Positions 1-9,821 are shown, counted from the first letter of the stretch. The stretch: DNA of 64,000 nt from Lewinellaceae bacterium (GCA_020636435.1 JACJXX010000002.1:62001-126000); one strand, 5' to 3'. The notes: generated by a model not told the origin, from the sequence alone. A program made the numbers and translations.

Positions 1-45
1 TTCGGGCCAAGGGGCTTCGTCCCGGGCCCTGCGCCGAGGTAGCTG

Positions 46-950
46 ATGTACACCCCAATTCGGTTACCCGCTGGACGAAGGCCTATATGGAACGGGGGCG
101 GTGGGCTGCTGGCAGTAGAGCGCTACCGCCCTTCCAGCGACTTGGTGAACTATGCTGACAAGATCAAGGCAGATTTTGACAAGGATCCGCCACGTTGTGC
201 CAGCGAGGCGCGCAAACGGATCAAGCAGCTTACCGGCTTGGAGCGCGGAATGACTCAAGTGCGCAAATTTGTCAAGCACGTACTCAAGTTTCGCTATCGC
301 AAGTTCCGCCCCTGCCAGGAGGGAAGCTGCCTATCAAAGAGCTTACCGCCAAGCAGGCAGCTTTCCTTGAGCAGGAGTTGAACCCCTTGCTGGACAAAAC
401 CACACGAGGAGTGGCGGACGTGTTCTTTGTCGATGCGGCACACCCTGTACAAGGCTTTCATAGTAGTACATGTATGGAGCGAGAAGCCCGTCTGCGTCAG
501 GACATCAAGCGGTACCGGCAGCGAGTGAACATCCTGGGGGGCTGCTATGCATGCGCATACGCATGAATTGTACAGCATCAGCACTACAGATTATATCAAG
601 GCAACAACAGTTGTCGAGCTCATTAGCTTCCTTCGCGAAGAGCTGCCCGGCAGGAGCATATACCTGGTTTTGGACAATGCCCGCTATCAAAGGTGCGAAT
701 TGGTGGTAAGGCAGCCAGGAAATACCGGGTTCACTTGGTTTTCCTACCCCCATATTCCCCTAACCTGAACCTTATCGAGCGGTTTTGGAAATACCTCAAA
801 AAGCAAGTCCTGGCTGGCTTCCATTACCCAACCAAGCAAGGCTTCGTTGAAGCCATTGACAACTTTATTGACGAAGTCAATGAGGGGTTGCACGAGGAGG
901 AAATCAACGAGTTGATGAACCTTAAATTTCAGCTCCTTGAGGTGGCTTGA
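46..950 (+). pseudogene. Degenerate IS630-family transposase (DDE type), several frameshifts
   Basis: Pieces of one transposase can be read only by changing frame. Frame 1 gives an N-terminal segment to about 300, frame 3 runs about 310-540 with the first catalytic Asp region (DVFFVDAAHP), frame 1 about 547-690 with the second (YLVLDNARYQ), and frame 3 about 700-950 with the C-terminal motif PPYSPNLNLIERFW that carries the catalytic Glu. This order and spacing is that of IS630/Tc1-mariner-like DDE transposases. At least three frameshifts mean no intact enzyme is made unless by unusual recoding, which I doubt. The 5' end may lie outside the window, and I could not identify terminal inverted repeats or a TA target duplication. 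Confidence 0.85.
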
Positions 951-984
951 CAACATTTTCACCTCTGGTGACCGAGCGGTGTAT

Positions 985-1008
985 AACCATCTAACCATCT
1001 AACCATCC
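985..1008. repeat. Octamer tandem repeat, 3 units of AACCATCY
   Basis: Three contiguous 8-bp units (AACCATCT, AACCATCT, AACCATCC) lie between the transposase remnant and the GNAT gene. It is one of many intergenic octamer arrays in this window. Confidence 0.8.
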
Positions 1009-1022
1009 AAAACCTTCTACAG

Positions 1023-1511
1023 ATGCACCCACATTTCATCCCCGCCGAACCCCAGGACGCCCCCACCCTGTCCGCCATCGCCTGGCGCGCCAAACAGCAT
1101 TGGGGCTACCCCGAAGAATGGATGCAGCTATGGCGGGCCGAGCTAACCATCCTCCCGGAATACATTGAAGGGAACGAAGTCATCAAGGTGATGCATGAAG
1201 GGCAACTGGCCGGGTTCTATGCGCTGGAATACCATGAAAAGTATACATGCACCCAAATCGGCCACTTCTGGATCGAGCCACACTATATGGGAAAAGGATT
1301 TGGCAGGAAGGCTTTCGAACACCTCATGGCCCAACTGAAGTCGAACGGAGAGGGCCGCCTGATCATCGAAGCTGACCCCTACGCCGCCGGTTTTTATGAA
1401 CGGATGGGAGCCGTGCAGATTGGCAGGCTGGAAAGCAGCATAGCAGGCAGGTATCTGCCGGTTTACGAGGTGCTGGCAGGGACGGGACGGGGTGACGGGG
1501 TGACGGGGTGA
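1023..1511 (+). CDS. GNAT family N-acetyltransferase
   Basis: A 162-residue single-domain GNAT protein that would transfer an acyl group from acyl-CoA to an unknown amine. The acetyl-CoA loop is visible as IGHFWIEPHYMGKGFGRKAF (about residues 79-98, with the Q/RxxGxG-like MGKGFG), followed by the beta5 region LIIEADPYAAGFYERMGA typical of the fold. The start at 1023 fits the N-terminal motif HFIPAEPQDAPTLSAIAW. The last ten or so residues (GTGRGDGVTG) are encoded by the first units of the G-rich array that follows, and the stop codon TGA lies inside that array, so the natural C-terminus appears to have been overwritten by the repeat. The gene stands alone; substrate unknown. Confidence 0.88.
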   Translation: MHPHFIPAEPQDAPTLSAIAWRAKQHWGYPEEWMQLWRAELTILPEYIEGNEVIKVMHEGQLAGFYALEYHEKYTCTQIGHFWIEPHYMGKGFGRKAFEHLMAQLKSNGEGRLIIEADPYAAGFYERMGAVQIGRLESSIAGRYLPVYEVLAGTGRGDGVTG

Positions 1512-1931
1512 CGGGGGGACGGGGGACGGGGAGACGGGGGGACAGGGGAAAGGGGAAAAGGGGGACGGGGAGACGGGGGGACAGGGGGGGAAAGGGGGGA
1601 AAGGGGGACGGGGAGACGGGGGGACAGGGGGAAAGGGGAAAGGGGGGGACGGGGAGACAGGGGGGGGACAGGGGAAAGGGGAAAGGGGGACGGGGAGACG
1701 GGGGACAGGGGGAAAGGGGAAAGGGGGGGGGGACGGGGAGACGGGGGACAGGGGGACAGGGGGAAAGGGGAAAGGGGGACGGGGGAGGGGACAGGGGGAC
1801 AGGGGGAAGGGGGGAAAGGGGGACGGGGAGACGGGGGGACGGGGAGACGGGGGGACGGGGAGACGGGGGGACGGGGAGACAGGGGGACGGGGAGACAGGG
1901 GGACAGGAAGACAGGGAGACAGGGGGACGGC
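1489..1931. repeat. Long G-rich short tandem array (GGGGTGAC / GGGGAGAC family)
   Basis: About 440 bp of nearly pure purine with periodic AC, starting as exact octamers (GGGGTGAC three times at 1489-1512, then GGGGGGAC) and drifting into variants with longer G-runs and GGGGAAA blocks. The plus strand is G-rich throughout and has many runs of four or more G, so G-quadruplexes are plausible. The Pro/Ser-rich and Gly/Arg-rich open frames across it are by-products of the repeat. A related, cleaner array lies at 16139-16304. Confidence 0.95.
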
Positions 1932-1972
1932 ATGCGAAGCATATTGAAAATCAGGACTTTGCAGGGAGTGTG

Positions 1973-2046
1973 AATGTTCTGTGCCCAAAGCTCAAAGTCA
2001 TGTCATAAAAGCCTGGTTTTTAGGATGACTTTGAACGCCGAACATT
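1973..2046. other. Nested inverted repeat (hairpin) in intergenic DNA
   Basis: A perfect 10-bp inverted repeat (TCAAAGTCAT at 1992-2001, ATGACTTTGA at 2025-2034) lies inside an outer 7-bp pair (AATGTTC at 1973-1979, GAACATT at 2040-2046). It sits between the G-rich array and the 3' end of the minus-strand lipoprotein gene, where it could end transcription, though no strong T-tract follows. I see nothing else in 2047-2169 apart from C-runs. Confidence 0.5.
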
Positions 2047-2169
2047 AAACTTTGAACAGTCCCACTTTGCGCCTCCGCGCGAACCGCCCCGCCCCCCCTG
2101 GCGTGACCAACCAGCAACCATGGTTATCCCCCCCCCCTTCCCGCTTTTCTCTGCGTCTCTGTATATGGC

Positions 2170-2865
2170 TTACCGCACGCTGATAAAAAACGCCGTTTTA
2201 TTCTCCAGCGCTTCCCGAAAGCCATCGAGGATCGGGTTCGGGTTGTCTCCTACCACGTCATTGAAAACGTCCAGGTTGGTGTCTTCCACATCGAAGGTGA
2301 ACTTGACATACCCCAGGTTGGCTTCGGGCGGCGGCGGGAAAATATTCTGCAGGGAGCAGTCGGAGTCATCCGTAAAGGTGACGAGGCTAACATCGTCATT
2401 CCGGTTGAGGAACAGAATATAGTTGCCTTTTTCCTCAAACTCCAGCCCTGCCCGCAGGAAGTAGTCATCATCCGGGCAGCCGAAGGCGAGGGATGCCTCG
2501 GCGTTGGTGTCAAAATCGGCGCCTTTGATGATCCTGCCGCTTTCCTGGGCGGCGTTAAACCTCAAGTTTGACTGGGGAGTCGGCTCGGCAGCAAGCACTT
2601 CGGCCTCCAGCTTGATAAAGAACGTAGCATTGCTGACAAAGATGTCCTCGCCGGTTCCCTGCGCCTCCAGTTGCTTACCCGGAATATTCACCTCCAGCCA
2701 GAAAATGTCGCCCTCCAGGTACTCCTTTTTAAAGGGGTCGAGCTTTACGCCTTTGGCGAAATTGTAAGTCTCCCGCTGAGGCGTGCCGGTGTTGTCATCG
2801 ATCTTGCAACCCCAGAGGCTGGACAACAGCAGGGAGGCTGCCAATAATAATGGTTTTTCCTTCAT
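2170..2865 (-). CDS. Hypothetical lipoprotein, last gene of the SusCD/FG-GAP locus
   Basis: A 231-residue protein with a lipoprotein signal peptide: basic N-terminus (MKEKP), hydrophobic stretch and lipobox SLWGC with Cys20. The mature part is acidic and predicted mostly beta (NYILFLNRNDDVSLVTF), with two further cysteines (FGCPDDD, DSDCSL) that may form a disulfide. I do not recognise a family. It starts 26 bp after the stop of the upstream FG-GAP gene on the same strand, so it is probably co-transcribed and exported with that system. A role in the outer-membrane uptake complex is only an inference from position. Confidence 0.8.
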   Translation of the reverse strand: MKEKPLLLAASLLLSSLWGCKIDDNTGTPQRETYNFAKGVKLDPFKKEYLEGDIFWLEVNIPGKQLEAQGTGEDIFVSNATFFIKLEAEVLAAEPTPQSNLRFNAAQESGRIIKGADFDTNAEASLAFGCPDDDYFLRAGLEFEEKGNYILFLNRNDDVSLVTFTDDSDCSLQNIFPPPPEANLGYVKFTFDVEDTNLDVFNDVVGDNPNPILDGFREALENKTAFFISVR

Positions 2866-2891
2866 GATTCCTTATAATTAAATGTGTTGCA

Positions 2892-5800
2892 CTACAACAA
2901 ATCCTCATCTGCCGGCGCCGGTTGAATAACGATCACCGTATCGTCGTTTCTGGCCAGAATGAAACAAACCTTGCCGCCAATGCGCACCGGCCTGATCCGC
3001 CGCACCTGGCCTTTGATCAGCAGGCTGCCCAGCGCCGATACCCGGAAACCGCCATCAGCCCCGATGGAAAGCACATTGCCGAAGTTGGCGTCATAACGGC
3101 CCATTTCTATGTTGTTTTCGTAAAAGTTGCCTCCCAGCAGCACGTCTACCGTCCCATCCTGGTCAAAATCGTAGAGGGAAGCCGCCCTAAGGGAAGAGAA
3201 CTGCAGTTCATCCGGCAGCGCATGAGCCTTGAAAGCCAGCCCTTTGCCGGTATTTTCGAAATACATGCTCTTCAGGTTGTTCACTTCCAGCACCTCGGAA
3301 TCGGCCAGGCGGTCCGCCCCGAATATTTCGGGGAGGGTAGCCCGGGCGAAATCCCGGGCAAACAGGTATTTCTTTTTGAGCGACACCATCTGCTTGGTGA
3401 TTTCTTCGTAATTGGCAAAGGGTATTTCCCTGCCTTTCAGGTAGTAAGTCAGCACCTGTTCTATCTGTCCGTTGTTGTCAAAGTCATTGACGTACATCCG
3501 CACCGGTTCTTCGGGCGTGGGCTGAAGCTTGGAATTTTCGCCCAGGTTGCCGGCCAGGAGGTCCATATCCCCATCCTGGTCAAAATCATAGGGAAGGATG
3601 AAGTTCCACCAGCCTTTCATATCGTTGAGGGGTTGCTGCTCCAGCTTTCCGTCGTTGTTGATGAAAAGTTGAATGGCGCCCCACTCCAGGGCCAGCAGCA
3701 GGTCGGCATCTCCGTCCTGGTCCAGGTCGGCCCAGGCCCCGTTTTTCACCAGCCCTGCTTTGCGCAGCCCCCGGGCATCGGTTTCGGTGACATCCTCAAA
3801 CTGCCCGTTGCCTTTATTTAAAAACAAATAGGAGTCCGGAATTAACCCATATTTCCAGGGCACCGCCCGGCCGCCGAAGAAGAAATCCACCAGGCCATCG
3901 CCGTTAAAGTCCGCCGGCAGCACGCAGGAGGCGGTCAGGTAGGCTCCTCCAAACAAGCTTTTATTCCCCTGGAAGTTGCCTTTGCCATCGTTGATGTACG
4001 CTCGTTGTTTCAGCGCTTCGTGCTGATCCCAGAATTCATTGCCCCCGCTGGCGACGATCAGGTCGAGGTCGCCGTCGTTTTCGAGGTCGGCAAAAACGGC
4101 GTCCACATCTTCAAAAAGGCTGTCGCTGAGGATAGCCGCCGGGGTGTTTTCGTAGAATTTGCCATCGGCCGACTGATAATAGATGCGGCTTTTCAATCGC
4201 TTCGCCCCACCCAGGAAAACGTCTTCCAAGCCGTCGCCGTTCACATCGCCCACCGCCAGGGCAGGCCCTTCGGTGGAGACCATGTGAGGGATCAGGTACT
4301 CCCGGTTGAAATCGATGTAAGGGCTTTCTTTATGCCTGAAATCCAGCGCCACTTCATCCGTGACATCCTTCACTCCCCAGTCCTCTTTCCATGGCCGGCC
4401 CAGGGTGCGGAAATCGAATTTCGGCAGGCCGGGTTGCCACTCCAGCGCCAGCGTCCGGTTGTAGGCCGGGATGTCCAGTTTCTGGTAGGTCTGGTCAGGC
4501 CAGATGAGAAGCAGGGAATCTACTTCCGCCGTATCTCCAATACCCAGGTGGATGCCGTTGTCGGCGCTGGATTGAAAGCCTCTTACCGGAAAGTGCTCGC
4601 TGATGAGCCTTTGCTCCCCCTTGAAGACAATAGCCCTGGCACCGATTGCCCGGATATTCTGAACCGGCCCTTTCAGGCTCAGATGGAGGTAATTCCGGTT
4701 GGCCTCCCGGTGGTCCGCCGCCAGGTTTTGATAGACGAAAGGTTCATCCTCGATATTATTGGTCACGATGTCCAGGTCGCCGTCATTGTCCAAATCGGCA
4801 TAAATGGCGCCGTTGGAATAAGACGGCAGGTTATCCCGAACCAGATTTCCTATGTCTTCGAACTTCAAAGCGGCCGTATTCCGGAAGAATCGGTTCGGCA
4901 GCTTGATCTGGGGCATCCTGTCCACCACAACCAGGTCTGAATCCTCCAGGTTATTGGTATTGGCCTTGAAGCGGACCTCGCTGTTGGCGCGGAATTTTAT
5001 GTAGTCCAGGTCGTTGAAACGGCGGGGAATCCCGTTGCTGATGAAGAGGTCCTTATAGCCGTCGAGGTCAAAATCCATGAACAGGGGCGACCAGGACCAG
5101 TCGGTGGCGTAAACCCCGGAAAAAAGAGCGATCTCGCTAAACGTGTTATTGCCCTGGTTGAGCTGCAGGTTGTTGCGCGCGTACTGGTGGTTGTATCCGA
5201 ACCGCAATTTGAAACTGTAAACATCGTAGGCGTTTTCCCCCTGGGAACTCTTCAGGATTACCGGGTCATCGGGGGCCATGTCCAGGGAAATCACCTCATC
5301 GAAGCCGTCGTTGTTGATGTCGGCCATATCGACGCCCATGGAGAACCGGCTGGTATGCATCATCTGATCGTTGAGCATCTCTTTGAAGGTTCCGTCTTTT
5401 TGGTTGATGTAGAGGTAGTCGTTTTCGTGAAAATCGTTGCCGATGTAGATGTCCGGCCATCCGTCGAGATCGACGTCGCCGGTAGCCAATCCCAGCCCGT
5501 AGCCCACCACCGTGCTCAGGATACCGGCCTTGAGGGTGACGTCAGTAAACCGTCCGCCGTCGTTGCGCATGAGCTTATCCCCTGCCAGCGGGTGCTGGGT
5601 GCCGTCGAAGTTGAACTTCTCCCCAAAGGTGCCATTCTGATGCAGCGAGTGGTTGAGCTGGTACATGTCGAGGTCGCCGTCGAGGTCGTAATCGAAAAAG
5701 GCGGCTTGAGTGGAGAAGCCCACCAAATCCAGCCCGTATTCGGGCGCCTGGTCTTCAAAGGCCGGCACGCCATTTTCGATGCCCAGGCAGATATACAGCT

Positions 5801-6254
5801 GGTTTTTGCCTTTGATGCCCTGGTAATCGCCCAGTTGGCTGACATAAATATCCAGCAGGCCGTCGTTGTTGATGTCTACCACCGAAGCTCCTGAAGTCCA
5901 CCCCCCCATTCCTTCCAGCCGGGCCGGGCCGGTTACATCCCTGAACCGGAGATTTCCTTCGTTGAGGAAAAGCTTATTGGGGCCCATATTATTGGTCAGG
6001 AAAAGGTCGACCCGGCCATCCTGGTTGAAATCGCCGGCGGCTATTCCGCCTCCGTTGTAGAAATAGGCGTAATTCAGGGCGTTGAAATCTGCTGTTTGCC
6101 GAAGTTCGTTCTGAAAATCCAGCCCGGTGGCGTCCTTCCTCAGGAGCTGGAACTGGTATTGGCCGGCCTCCTTGCCAGAACATCCGGCAATGAAAAAAGC
6201 CAGCGCCCCTATTCCCGCCAACCCAAGTGTCAACCTTATCAATTTGCTTGTCAT
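2892..6254 (-). CDS. FG-GAP/VCBS repeat lipoprotein with ASPIC/UnbV domain (copy 1)
   Basis: About 1120 residues. The chosen start is the internal ATG at 6254 (MTSKLIRLTLGLAG), which gives a proper lipoprotein signal peptide with lipobox FIAGC; the longer frame adds 36 unlikely residues and would overlap the gene upstream. The protein is built of FG-GAP/VCBS repeats with calcium-binding loops of the DxDxDGxxD type (DFNQDGRVDLF, DINNDGLLDIY, DYDLDGDLDMY, DLDNDGDLDIV and more), expected to fold as beta-propellers. An ASPIC/UnbV segment in the middle reads IGARAIVFKG followed by PVRGFQSSADNGIHLGIG. Such lipoproteins are commonly found next to SusC/SusD in Bacteroidota and are thought to be surface exposed; their ligand is unknown. 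It is a paralogue of the gene 37 bp upstream. Confidence 0.9.
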   Translation of the reverse strand: MTSKLIRLTLGLAGIGALAFFIAGCSGKEAGQYQFQLLRKDATGLDFQNELRQTADFNALNYAYFYNGGGIAAGDFNQDGRVDLFLTNNMGPNKLFLNEGNLRFRDVTGPARLEGMGGWTSGASVVDINNDGLLDIYVSQLGDYQGIKGKNQLYICLGIENGVPAFEDQAPEYGLDLVGFSTQAAFFDYDLDGDLDMYQLNHSLHQNGTFGEKFNFDGTQHPLAGDKLMRNDGGRFTDVTLKAGILSTVVGYGLGLATGDVDLDGWPDIYIGNDFHENDYLYINQKDGTFKEMLNDQMMHTSRFSMGVDMADINNDGFDEVISLDMAPDDPVILKSSQGENAYDVYSFKLRFGYNHQYARNNLQLNQGNNTFSEIALFSGVYATDWSWSPLFMDFDLDGYKDLFISNGIPRRFNDLDYIKFRANSEVRFKANTNNLEDSDLVVVDRMPQIKLPNRFFRNTAALKFEDIGNLVRDNLPSYSNGAIYADLDNDGDLDIVTNNIEDEPFVYQNLAADHREANRNYLHLSLKGPVQNIRAIGARAIVFKGEQRLISEHFPVRGFQSSADNGIHLGIGDTAEVDSLLLIWPDQTYQKLDIPAYNRTLALEWQPGLPKFDFRTLGRPWKEDWGVKDVTDEVALDFRHKESPYIDFNREYLIPHMVSTEGPALAVGDVNGDGLEDVFLGGAKRLKSRIYYQSADGKFYENTPAAILSDSLFEDVDAVFADLENDGDLDLIVASGGNEFWDQHEALKQRAYINDGKGNFQGNKSLFGGAYLTASCVLPADFNGDGLVDFFFGGRAVPWKYGLIPDSYLFLNKGNGQFEDVTETDARGLRKAGLVKNGAWADLDQDGDADLLLALEWGAIQLFINNDGKLEQQPLNDMKGWWNFILPYDFDQDGDMDLLAGNLGENSKLQPTPEEPVRMYVNDFDNNGQIEQVLTYYLKGREIPFANYEEITKQMVSLKKKYLFARDFARATLPEIFGADRLADSEVLEVNNLKSMYFENTGKGLAFKAHALPDELQFSSLRAASLYDFDQDGTVDVLLGGNFYENNIEMGRYDANFGNVLSIGADGGFRVSALGSLLIKGQVRRIRPVRIGGKVCFILARNDDTVIVIQPAPADEDLL

Positions 6255-6291
6255 CGTGATCGCTTTAATTGTGTCCGCCCACTTCCCTCTG

Positions 6292-9200
6292 TTAATTTTC
6301 CGGGCTTTCGCCTGCGGCGGGCAATTTAAACAACCTGGGTTCCTGCCCGTTGATGGTAGCAAGGACGTACTCCTGGTTATTAATTTGTATACCCGTTAAT
6401 TGTTTAATATCTCCCCGCACAAAAAAGCCGCTTTCCCGCTTATCCACTGGTTTAAATTGCCCGTTGCCGGCATTGATCAGCACGTGGCCGAAGCTGGCGT
6501 CCAGTTTGGAGAACTGGGGCGTAAACCCGCTGTCGTTGCCGCCGAGGATGAGGTCTTTTTGGGAGTCGCCGTTCAGGTCGGCGCAATAAATGCCGCACAC
6601 GCAGGAGAACTGCACTTCCGGGGGAAGCGCCTGCAGGCTGAACTGGCCGTTCCCCTCGTTCAAGGCTACGGCGGAGCTGAAATAGGTGCCCTCCAGCACC
6701 AGGGCCTGCTCCAACAGCCGGGGGTCGAAGAGGTCCTGAATGGCTTTGGTGGCGTATTCCGTGTGTTTGAGGTTTTGTTTTTTCAGGCTGACGACCTGCT
6801 CGGTCAATTCCTTCTTCAGAGGTACGGGCATATCCTTGCCGTCGATGTGGCGGGTAATGACGTTCTCAAAGGTTCCGTTCAGGTCAAAATCGTAAATCCA
6901 GAGTTTGGCCGGGTTTTCCTTCGATCCGGTGAAGTAAAAGTTCTCCCCCCGGTTGCCGAGGATGAGGTCCTGGTCGCCGTCGCCATCGATGTCGGCATGG
7001 GCCATGCCGTACCACCATCCGGAATAGCCGTCGAGGCTGGTCGGCGCGAGCGACAGCTTGCCGTCTCTGGCCTGGAAAACCTTAGGCGACATCCACTCGC
7101 CGACGATGGCCAGCTCGGGCTGGCTATCGCCCAGCAGATCCACCAGGGCGGCGCTGGTGACCATGCCGATGCTTTGCAGTTGAGGGGCGAGTTCTCTGGC
7201 CACGTCTGCAAACTGGCCCTTCCCGTCATTCTGGTACAGGAAGCTGCGCGGCGGTTGCCCGTACTGGTTGGGGATGCTGCGGCTGCCCACGAAGAGGTCC
7301 AGGTCGTCGTCGCCGTCAAAGTCGAGGGGCACGGCCACGGCGGTGTTGAAGCCGTTGCCGGACAAAGCCCGGCGGTTGACGGTGAAGTTTCCTTTTCCAT
7401 CATTGAGGTAAAGGCGGTCTTGTATGAGCGGCGAGCCGACCGGCTGGTTGTTGCCTCCCGAACCGACAAAGAGGTCCTGGTCGCCGTCGCCGTCGGCGTC
7501 GAAGAAGGCGGCGGCGGTATCTTCGAATTTGCTGTCCTGTTCAAAAGCAGGGCCCGGAGCGAGGGAAAAACCGTTACGCCCCTGCAGGTACAACTGTCCT
7601 GCCGAACCGCTTGGCCCGCCGATGAACACGTCCTCCCGGCCGTCGCCGTTCACGTCGGCAACGGCTGCCCGGGGGCCTTCCCGCGACAGCATGCGCATCG
7701 TCAGGCCCTCGTGGAAGAAATCGATGAACTCGTCCTCCTGTTGAGCTTGAAAAGGGGAATTGACCTCCTCTACAAAGCCTGGCTCCGAACCGGCAAATGG
7801 GTCAGCTATTTCGGCCGGGCGTTTATCAGCCTGCTGGTAATCGATCGACAGCACCTTGCCGGTTTCGGGCGATGAAAGCACGGTAAGCGTGCGGTCGGGC
7901 CAGATAACCGCCACGGAATCCACCCGGCTGTCTTTCCCCAGGCCGAAGGTCAGGGTATAATCGATCGAAGACTGGAAGCCCCGGGTGGGGATCAGCTGAA
8001 AGTTCAACTTTTCTTTGCCTTTGTACACAAACACCTTGGCGCCGATGGCAAAGGTGTTCTTTTCCGGGCCTTTCAGCCTTACCTTCAGGTAGTGGTTGCC
8101 CGAAAGGCTTTCGCTGTTGTTGCGGTAAACGAAAGCCTGCTGGTTGAGGTTGTTGACCACCAGGTCGAGGTCGCCGTCATTGTCGAGGTCGGCGTAGGCG
8201 GCGCCGTTGGAATAGGAAGGCGTATCAAAGCCGGAAGTTTCGGCCGCATCGTCGAAGGTAAGGTCCTGGTTGTTGAGGAAAAACTTGTTGACCAGCGGAG
8301 TGGAGGGCATTTTATCCAGCACCTTTTGCATTTCTTCTTTCTCGCCGGTAAGGGCCATTTTCTGGACGATCTCATTGGCGAAAAAGTCGATGAAGTCCTG
8401 GTCGGTCACATCTTGATAAATGCCGTTGCAAACATAGATATCCCGGTAGCCGTCATTGTCGGCGTCGAAGAGCAGGGCGCCCCAGCTCCAGTCGGAGGCC
8501 GATACGCCGCTGTACTGGGCGATCTCGCTGAAGGACCGGTCTTTATTGTTCAACTGCAGGGTATTGTGCATGTACTGGTGGTAGAAATCCCGCTGCAGCT
8601 TGAGGTAATACACGTTGTAGTTTTCGAAAAGCGTCGTGGTTTTGAGGCGGTATTCCTTATCCGGCAGCATGTCGGTGACGAAAATTTCGGGATAGCCGTC
8701 GTTGTTGATGTCGGCCATATCGGCGCCCATGGAAAAGAGGCTGAGGTGTTCCATCCAGCTTTTGATGTCTTCTTTAAAAGTGCCGTCGCCCTGATTGATG
8801 TAGAGGTAATCCCGTTCGAAGAAGTCGTTGGAGACGTACATATCGGGCAGGAGGTCGCCGTTGATGTCGCCGATGGTGATGCCCAGCCCGAAACCGATGA
8901 GGCTGCCGTAGATGCCGGCCTGCTCGGTCACGTCGTTGAATTTTCCGTTGTCGTTGCGGAGCAGTTTGTCCCCTCCCCCTTTCAGGAAATCTTTCACCGG
9001 CCAGTCTTTGGCGTACAGTTCCCGCTTGTTGGAGTAGTCCAGGGTGTTGACCGGCATGAAGCTGTTGTTGAGGATGTAGACGTCGAGGTCGCCGTCGAGG
9101 TCATAGTCGAAGAAGGCGGCGTGAGTGGTGTAGCCATTTTCGTTGAGCTGATAGTCGCCCGCCTTTTCTTCAAAAGTCAGGTTTTTGTTGTTGACAAACA

Positions 9201-9639
9201 GCTCATTCTCCTGGTCGTCCCCTTTCACGAAGCCGGCGTTGCAGACGTAAATGTCCAGCCAGCCATCGTTGTTGATGTCGACCATGACCACGCCGGTGCT
9301 CCAGGCTTTGGAGCCGCCGACGCCGGCCCGCTCGGTGATGTCTTCAAACTGCATATTCCCCTTATTGAGGAAGAGCTTGTTTTTGCCCATGTTGTTGGTG
9401 AAGTAGACATCGGGCAGGCCGTCGTTGTTGATATCTCCGATGGCTACCCCGGCGCCGTTGTAGAAATTCCGGTAGCTGAAGATGTTGAATTCTTCGCTGT
9501 TTTCGACTTTGTTGACAAAGTCTATCCCCGAATCTTCAGGGGACAACAGGGAGAACAAAGTATTGGCGCTGTTTTTTTTAGGTTCGGAATTGCAACTGAA
9601 AAGGAAGAAAGCGAGCACTGCAAAGGCGACAACTCTCAT
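6292..9639 (-). CDS. FG-GAP/VCBS repeat lipoprotein with ASPIC/UnbV domain (copy 2)
   Basis: About 1115 residues from the ATG at 9639 (MRVVAFAVLAFFLFSCNSE), chosen because it starts a lipoprotein signal peptide with lipobox LFSC. The layout matches copy 1: N-terminal FG-GAP repeats (DINNDGLPDVYF, DINNDGWLDIYV, DYDLDGDLDVYI, DINGDLLPDMYV), a central ASPIC/UnbV segment (AIGAKVFVYKG and PTRGFQSSIDYTLTFGLG) and more repeats C-terminally (DFDGDDDLDLFV, DIDGDGDQDLIL). Side-by-side paralogues imply a tandem duplication followed by divergence. It lies downstream of SusD across about 180 bp holding a strong hairpin, so its expression may be partly uncoupled from SusCD. Probably surface-anchored with calcium-stabilised propellers; ligand unknown. 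Confidence 0.9.
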   Translation of the reverse strand: MRVVAFAVLAFFLFSCNSEPKKNSANTLFSLLSPEDSGIDFVNKVENSEEFNIFSYRNFYNGAGVAIGDINNDGLPDVYFTNNMGKNKLFLNKGNMQFEDITERAGVGGSKAWSTGVVMVDINNDGWLDIYVCNAGFVKGDDQENELFVNNKNLTFEEKAGDYQLNENGYTTHAAFFDYDLDGDLDVYILNNSFMPVNTLDYSNKRELYAKDWPVKDFLKGGGDKLLRNDNGKFNDVTEQAGIYGSLIGFGLGITIGDINGDLLPDMYVSNDFFERDYLYINQGDGTFKEDIKSWMEHLSLFSMGADMADINNDGYPEIFVTDMLPDKEYRLKTTTLFENYNVYYLKLQRDFYHQYMHNTLQLNNKDRSFSEIAQYSGVSASDWSWGALLFDADNDGYRDIYVCNGIYQDVTDQDFIDFFANEIVQKMALTGEKEEMQKVLDKMPSTPLVNKFFLNNQDLTFDDAAETSGFDTPSYSNGAAYADLDNDGDLDLVVNNLNQQAFVYRNNSESLSGNHYLKVRLKGPEKNTFAIGAKVFVYKGKEKLNFQLIPTRGFQSSIDYTLTFGLGKDSRVDSVAVIWPDRTLTVLSSPETGKVLSIDYQQADKRPAEIADPFAGSEPGFVEEVNSPFQAQQEDEFIDFFHEGLTMRMLSREGPRAAVADVNGDGREDVFIGGPSGSAGQLYLQGRNGFSLAPGPAFEQDSKFEDTAAAFFDADGDGDQDLFVGSGGNNQPVGSPLIQDRLYLNDGKGNFTVNRRALSGNGFNTAVAVPLDFDGDDDLDLFVGSRSIPNQYGQPPRSFLYQNDGKGQFADVARELAPQLQSIGMVTSAALVDLLGDSQPELAIVGEWMSPKVFQARDGKLSLAPTSLDGYSGWWYGMAHADIDGDGDQDLILGNRGENFYFTGSKENPAKLWIYDFDLNGTFENVITRHIDGKDMPVPLKKELTEQVVSLKKQNLKHTEYATKAIQDLFDPRLLEQALVLEGTYFSSAVALNEGNGQFSLQALPPEVQFSCVCGIYCADLNGDSQKDLILGGNDSGFTPQFSKLDASFGHVLINAGNGQFKPVDKRESGFFVRGDIKQLTGIQINNQEYVLATINGQEPRLFKLPAAGESPEN

Positions 9640-9749
9640 AGCAGATTGGATTGGATGACAGATCAAAATCAAAGAAGTCAAAAATAGGGATTATCAAAGA
9701 CAAACCTTAGCCGGCATGGCTTTTTAACCAATCGTTAGCTTATGAACAA

Positions 9750-9778
9750 GAGCCATTCCGAATGTTTCGGAATGGCTC
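9750..9778 (-). terminator. Perfect 13-bp hairpin between susD-like and FG-GAP genes
   Basis: GAGCCATTCCGAA and its exact complement are separated by only 3 bases. On the minus strand it lies about 45 bp past the SusD-like stop and is followed by TTGTTC. It could be an intrinsic terminator or attenuator that makes the downstream FG-GAP genes less expressed than SusCD. Confidence 0.7.
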
Positions 9779-9821
9779 TCGATCCTATACTCTAATTGTC
9801 CTTAAATCAGGCGCCGGAGTA

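Noticed and set aside
1143..1988. Pro/Ser-rich and Gly/Arg-rich open frames across the G-rich array
   Set aside because: They are translations of the tandem repeat and its complement, without start context or family similarity.
8092..9687. Long plus-strand open frame opposite the FG-GAP gene (also those opposite SusC at 12050-14341 and opposite copy 1)
   Set aside because: Antisense shadows of GC-rich repeat genes; residues are Val/Gly/Asp-rich with no domain, and the minus-strand genes are unmistakable.
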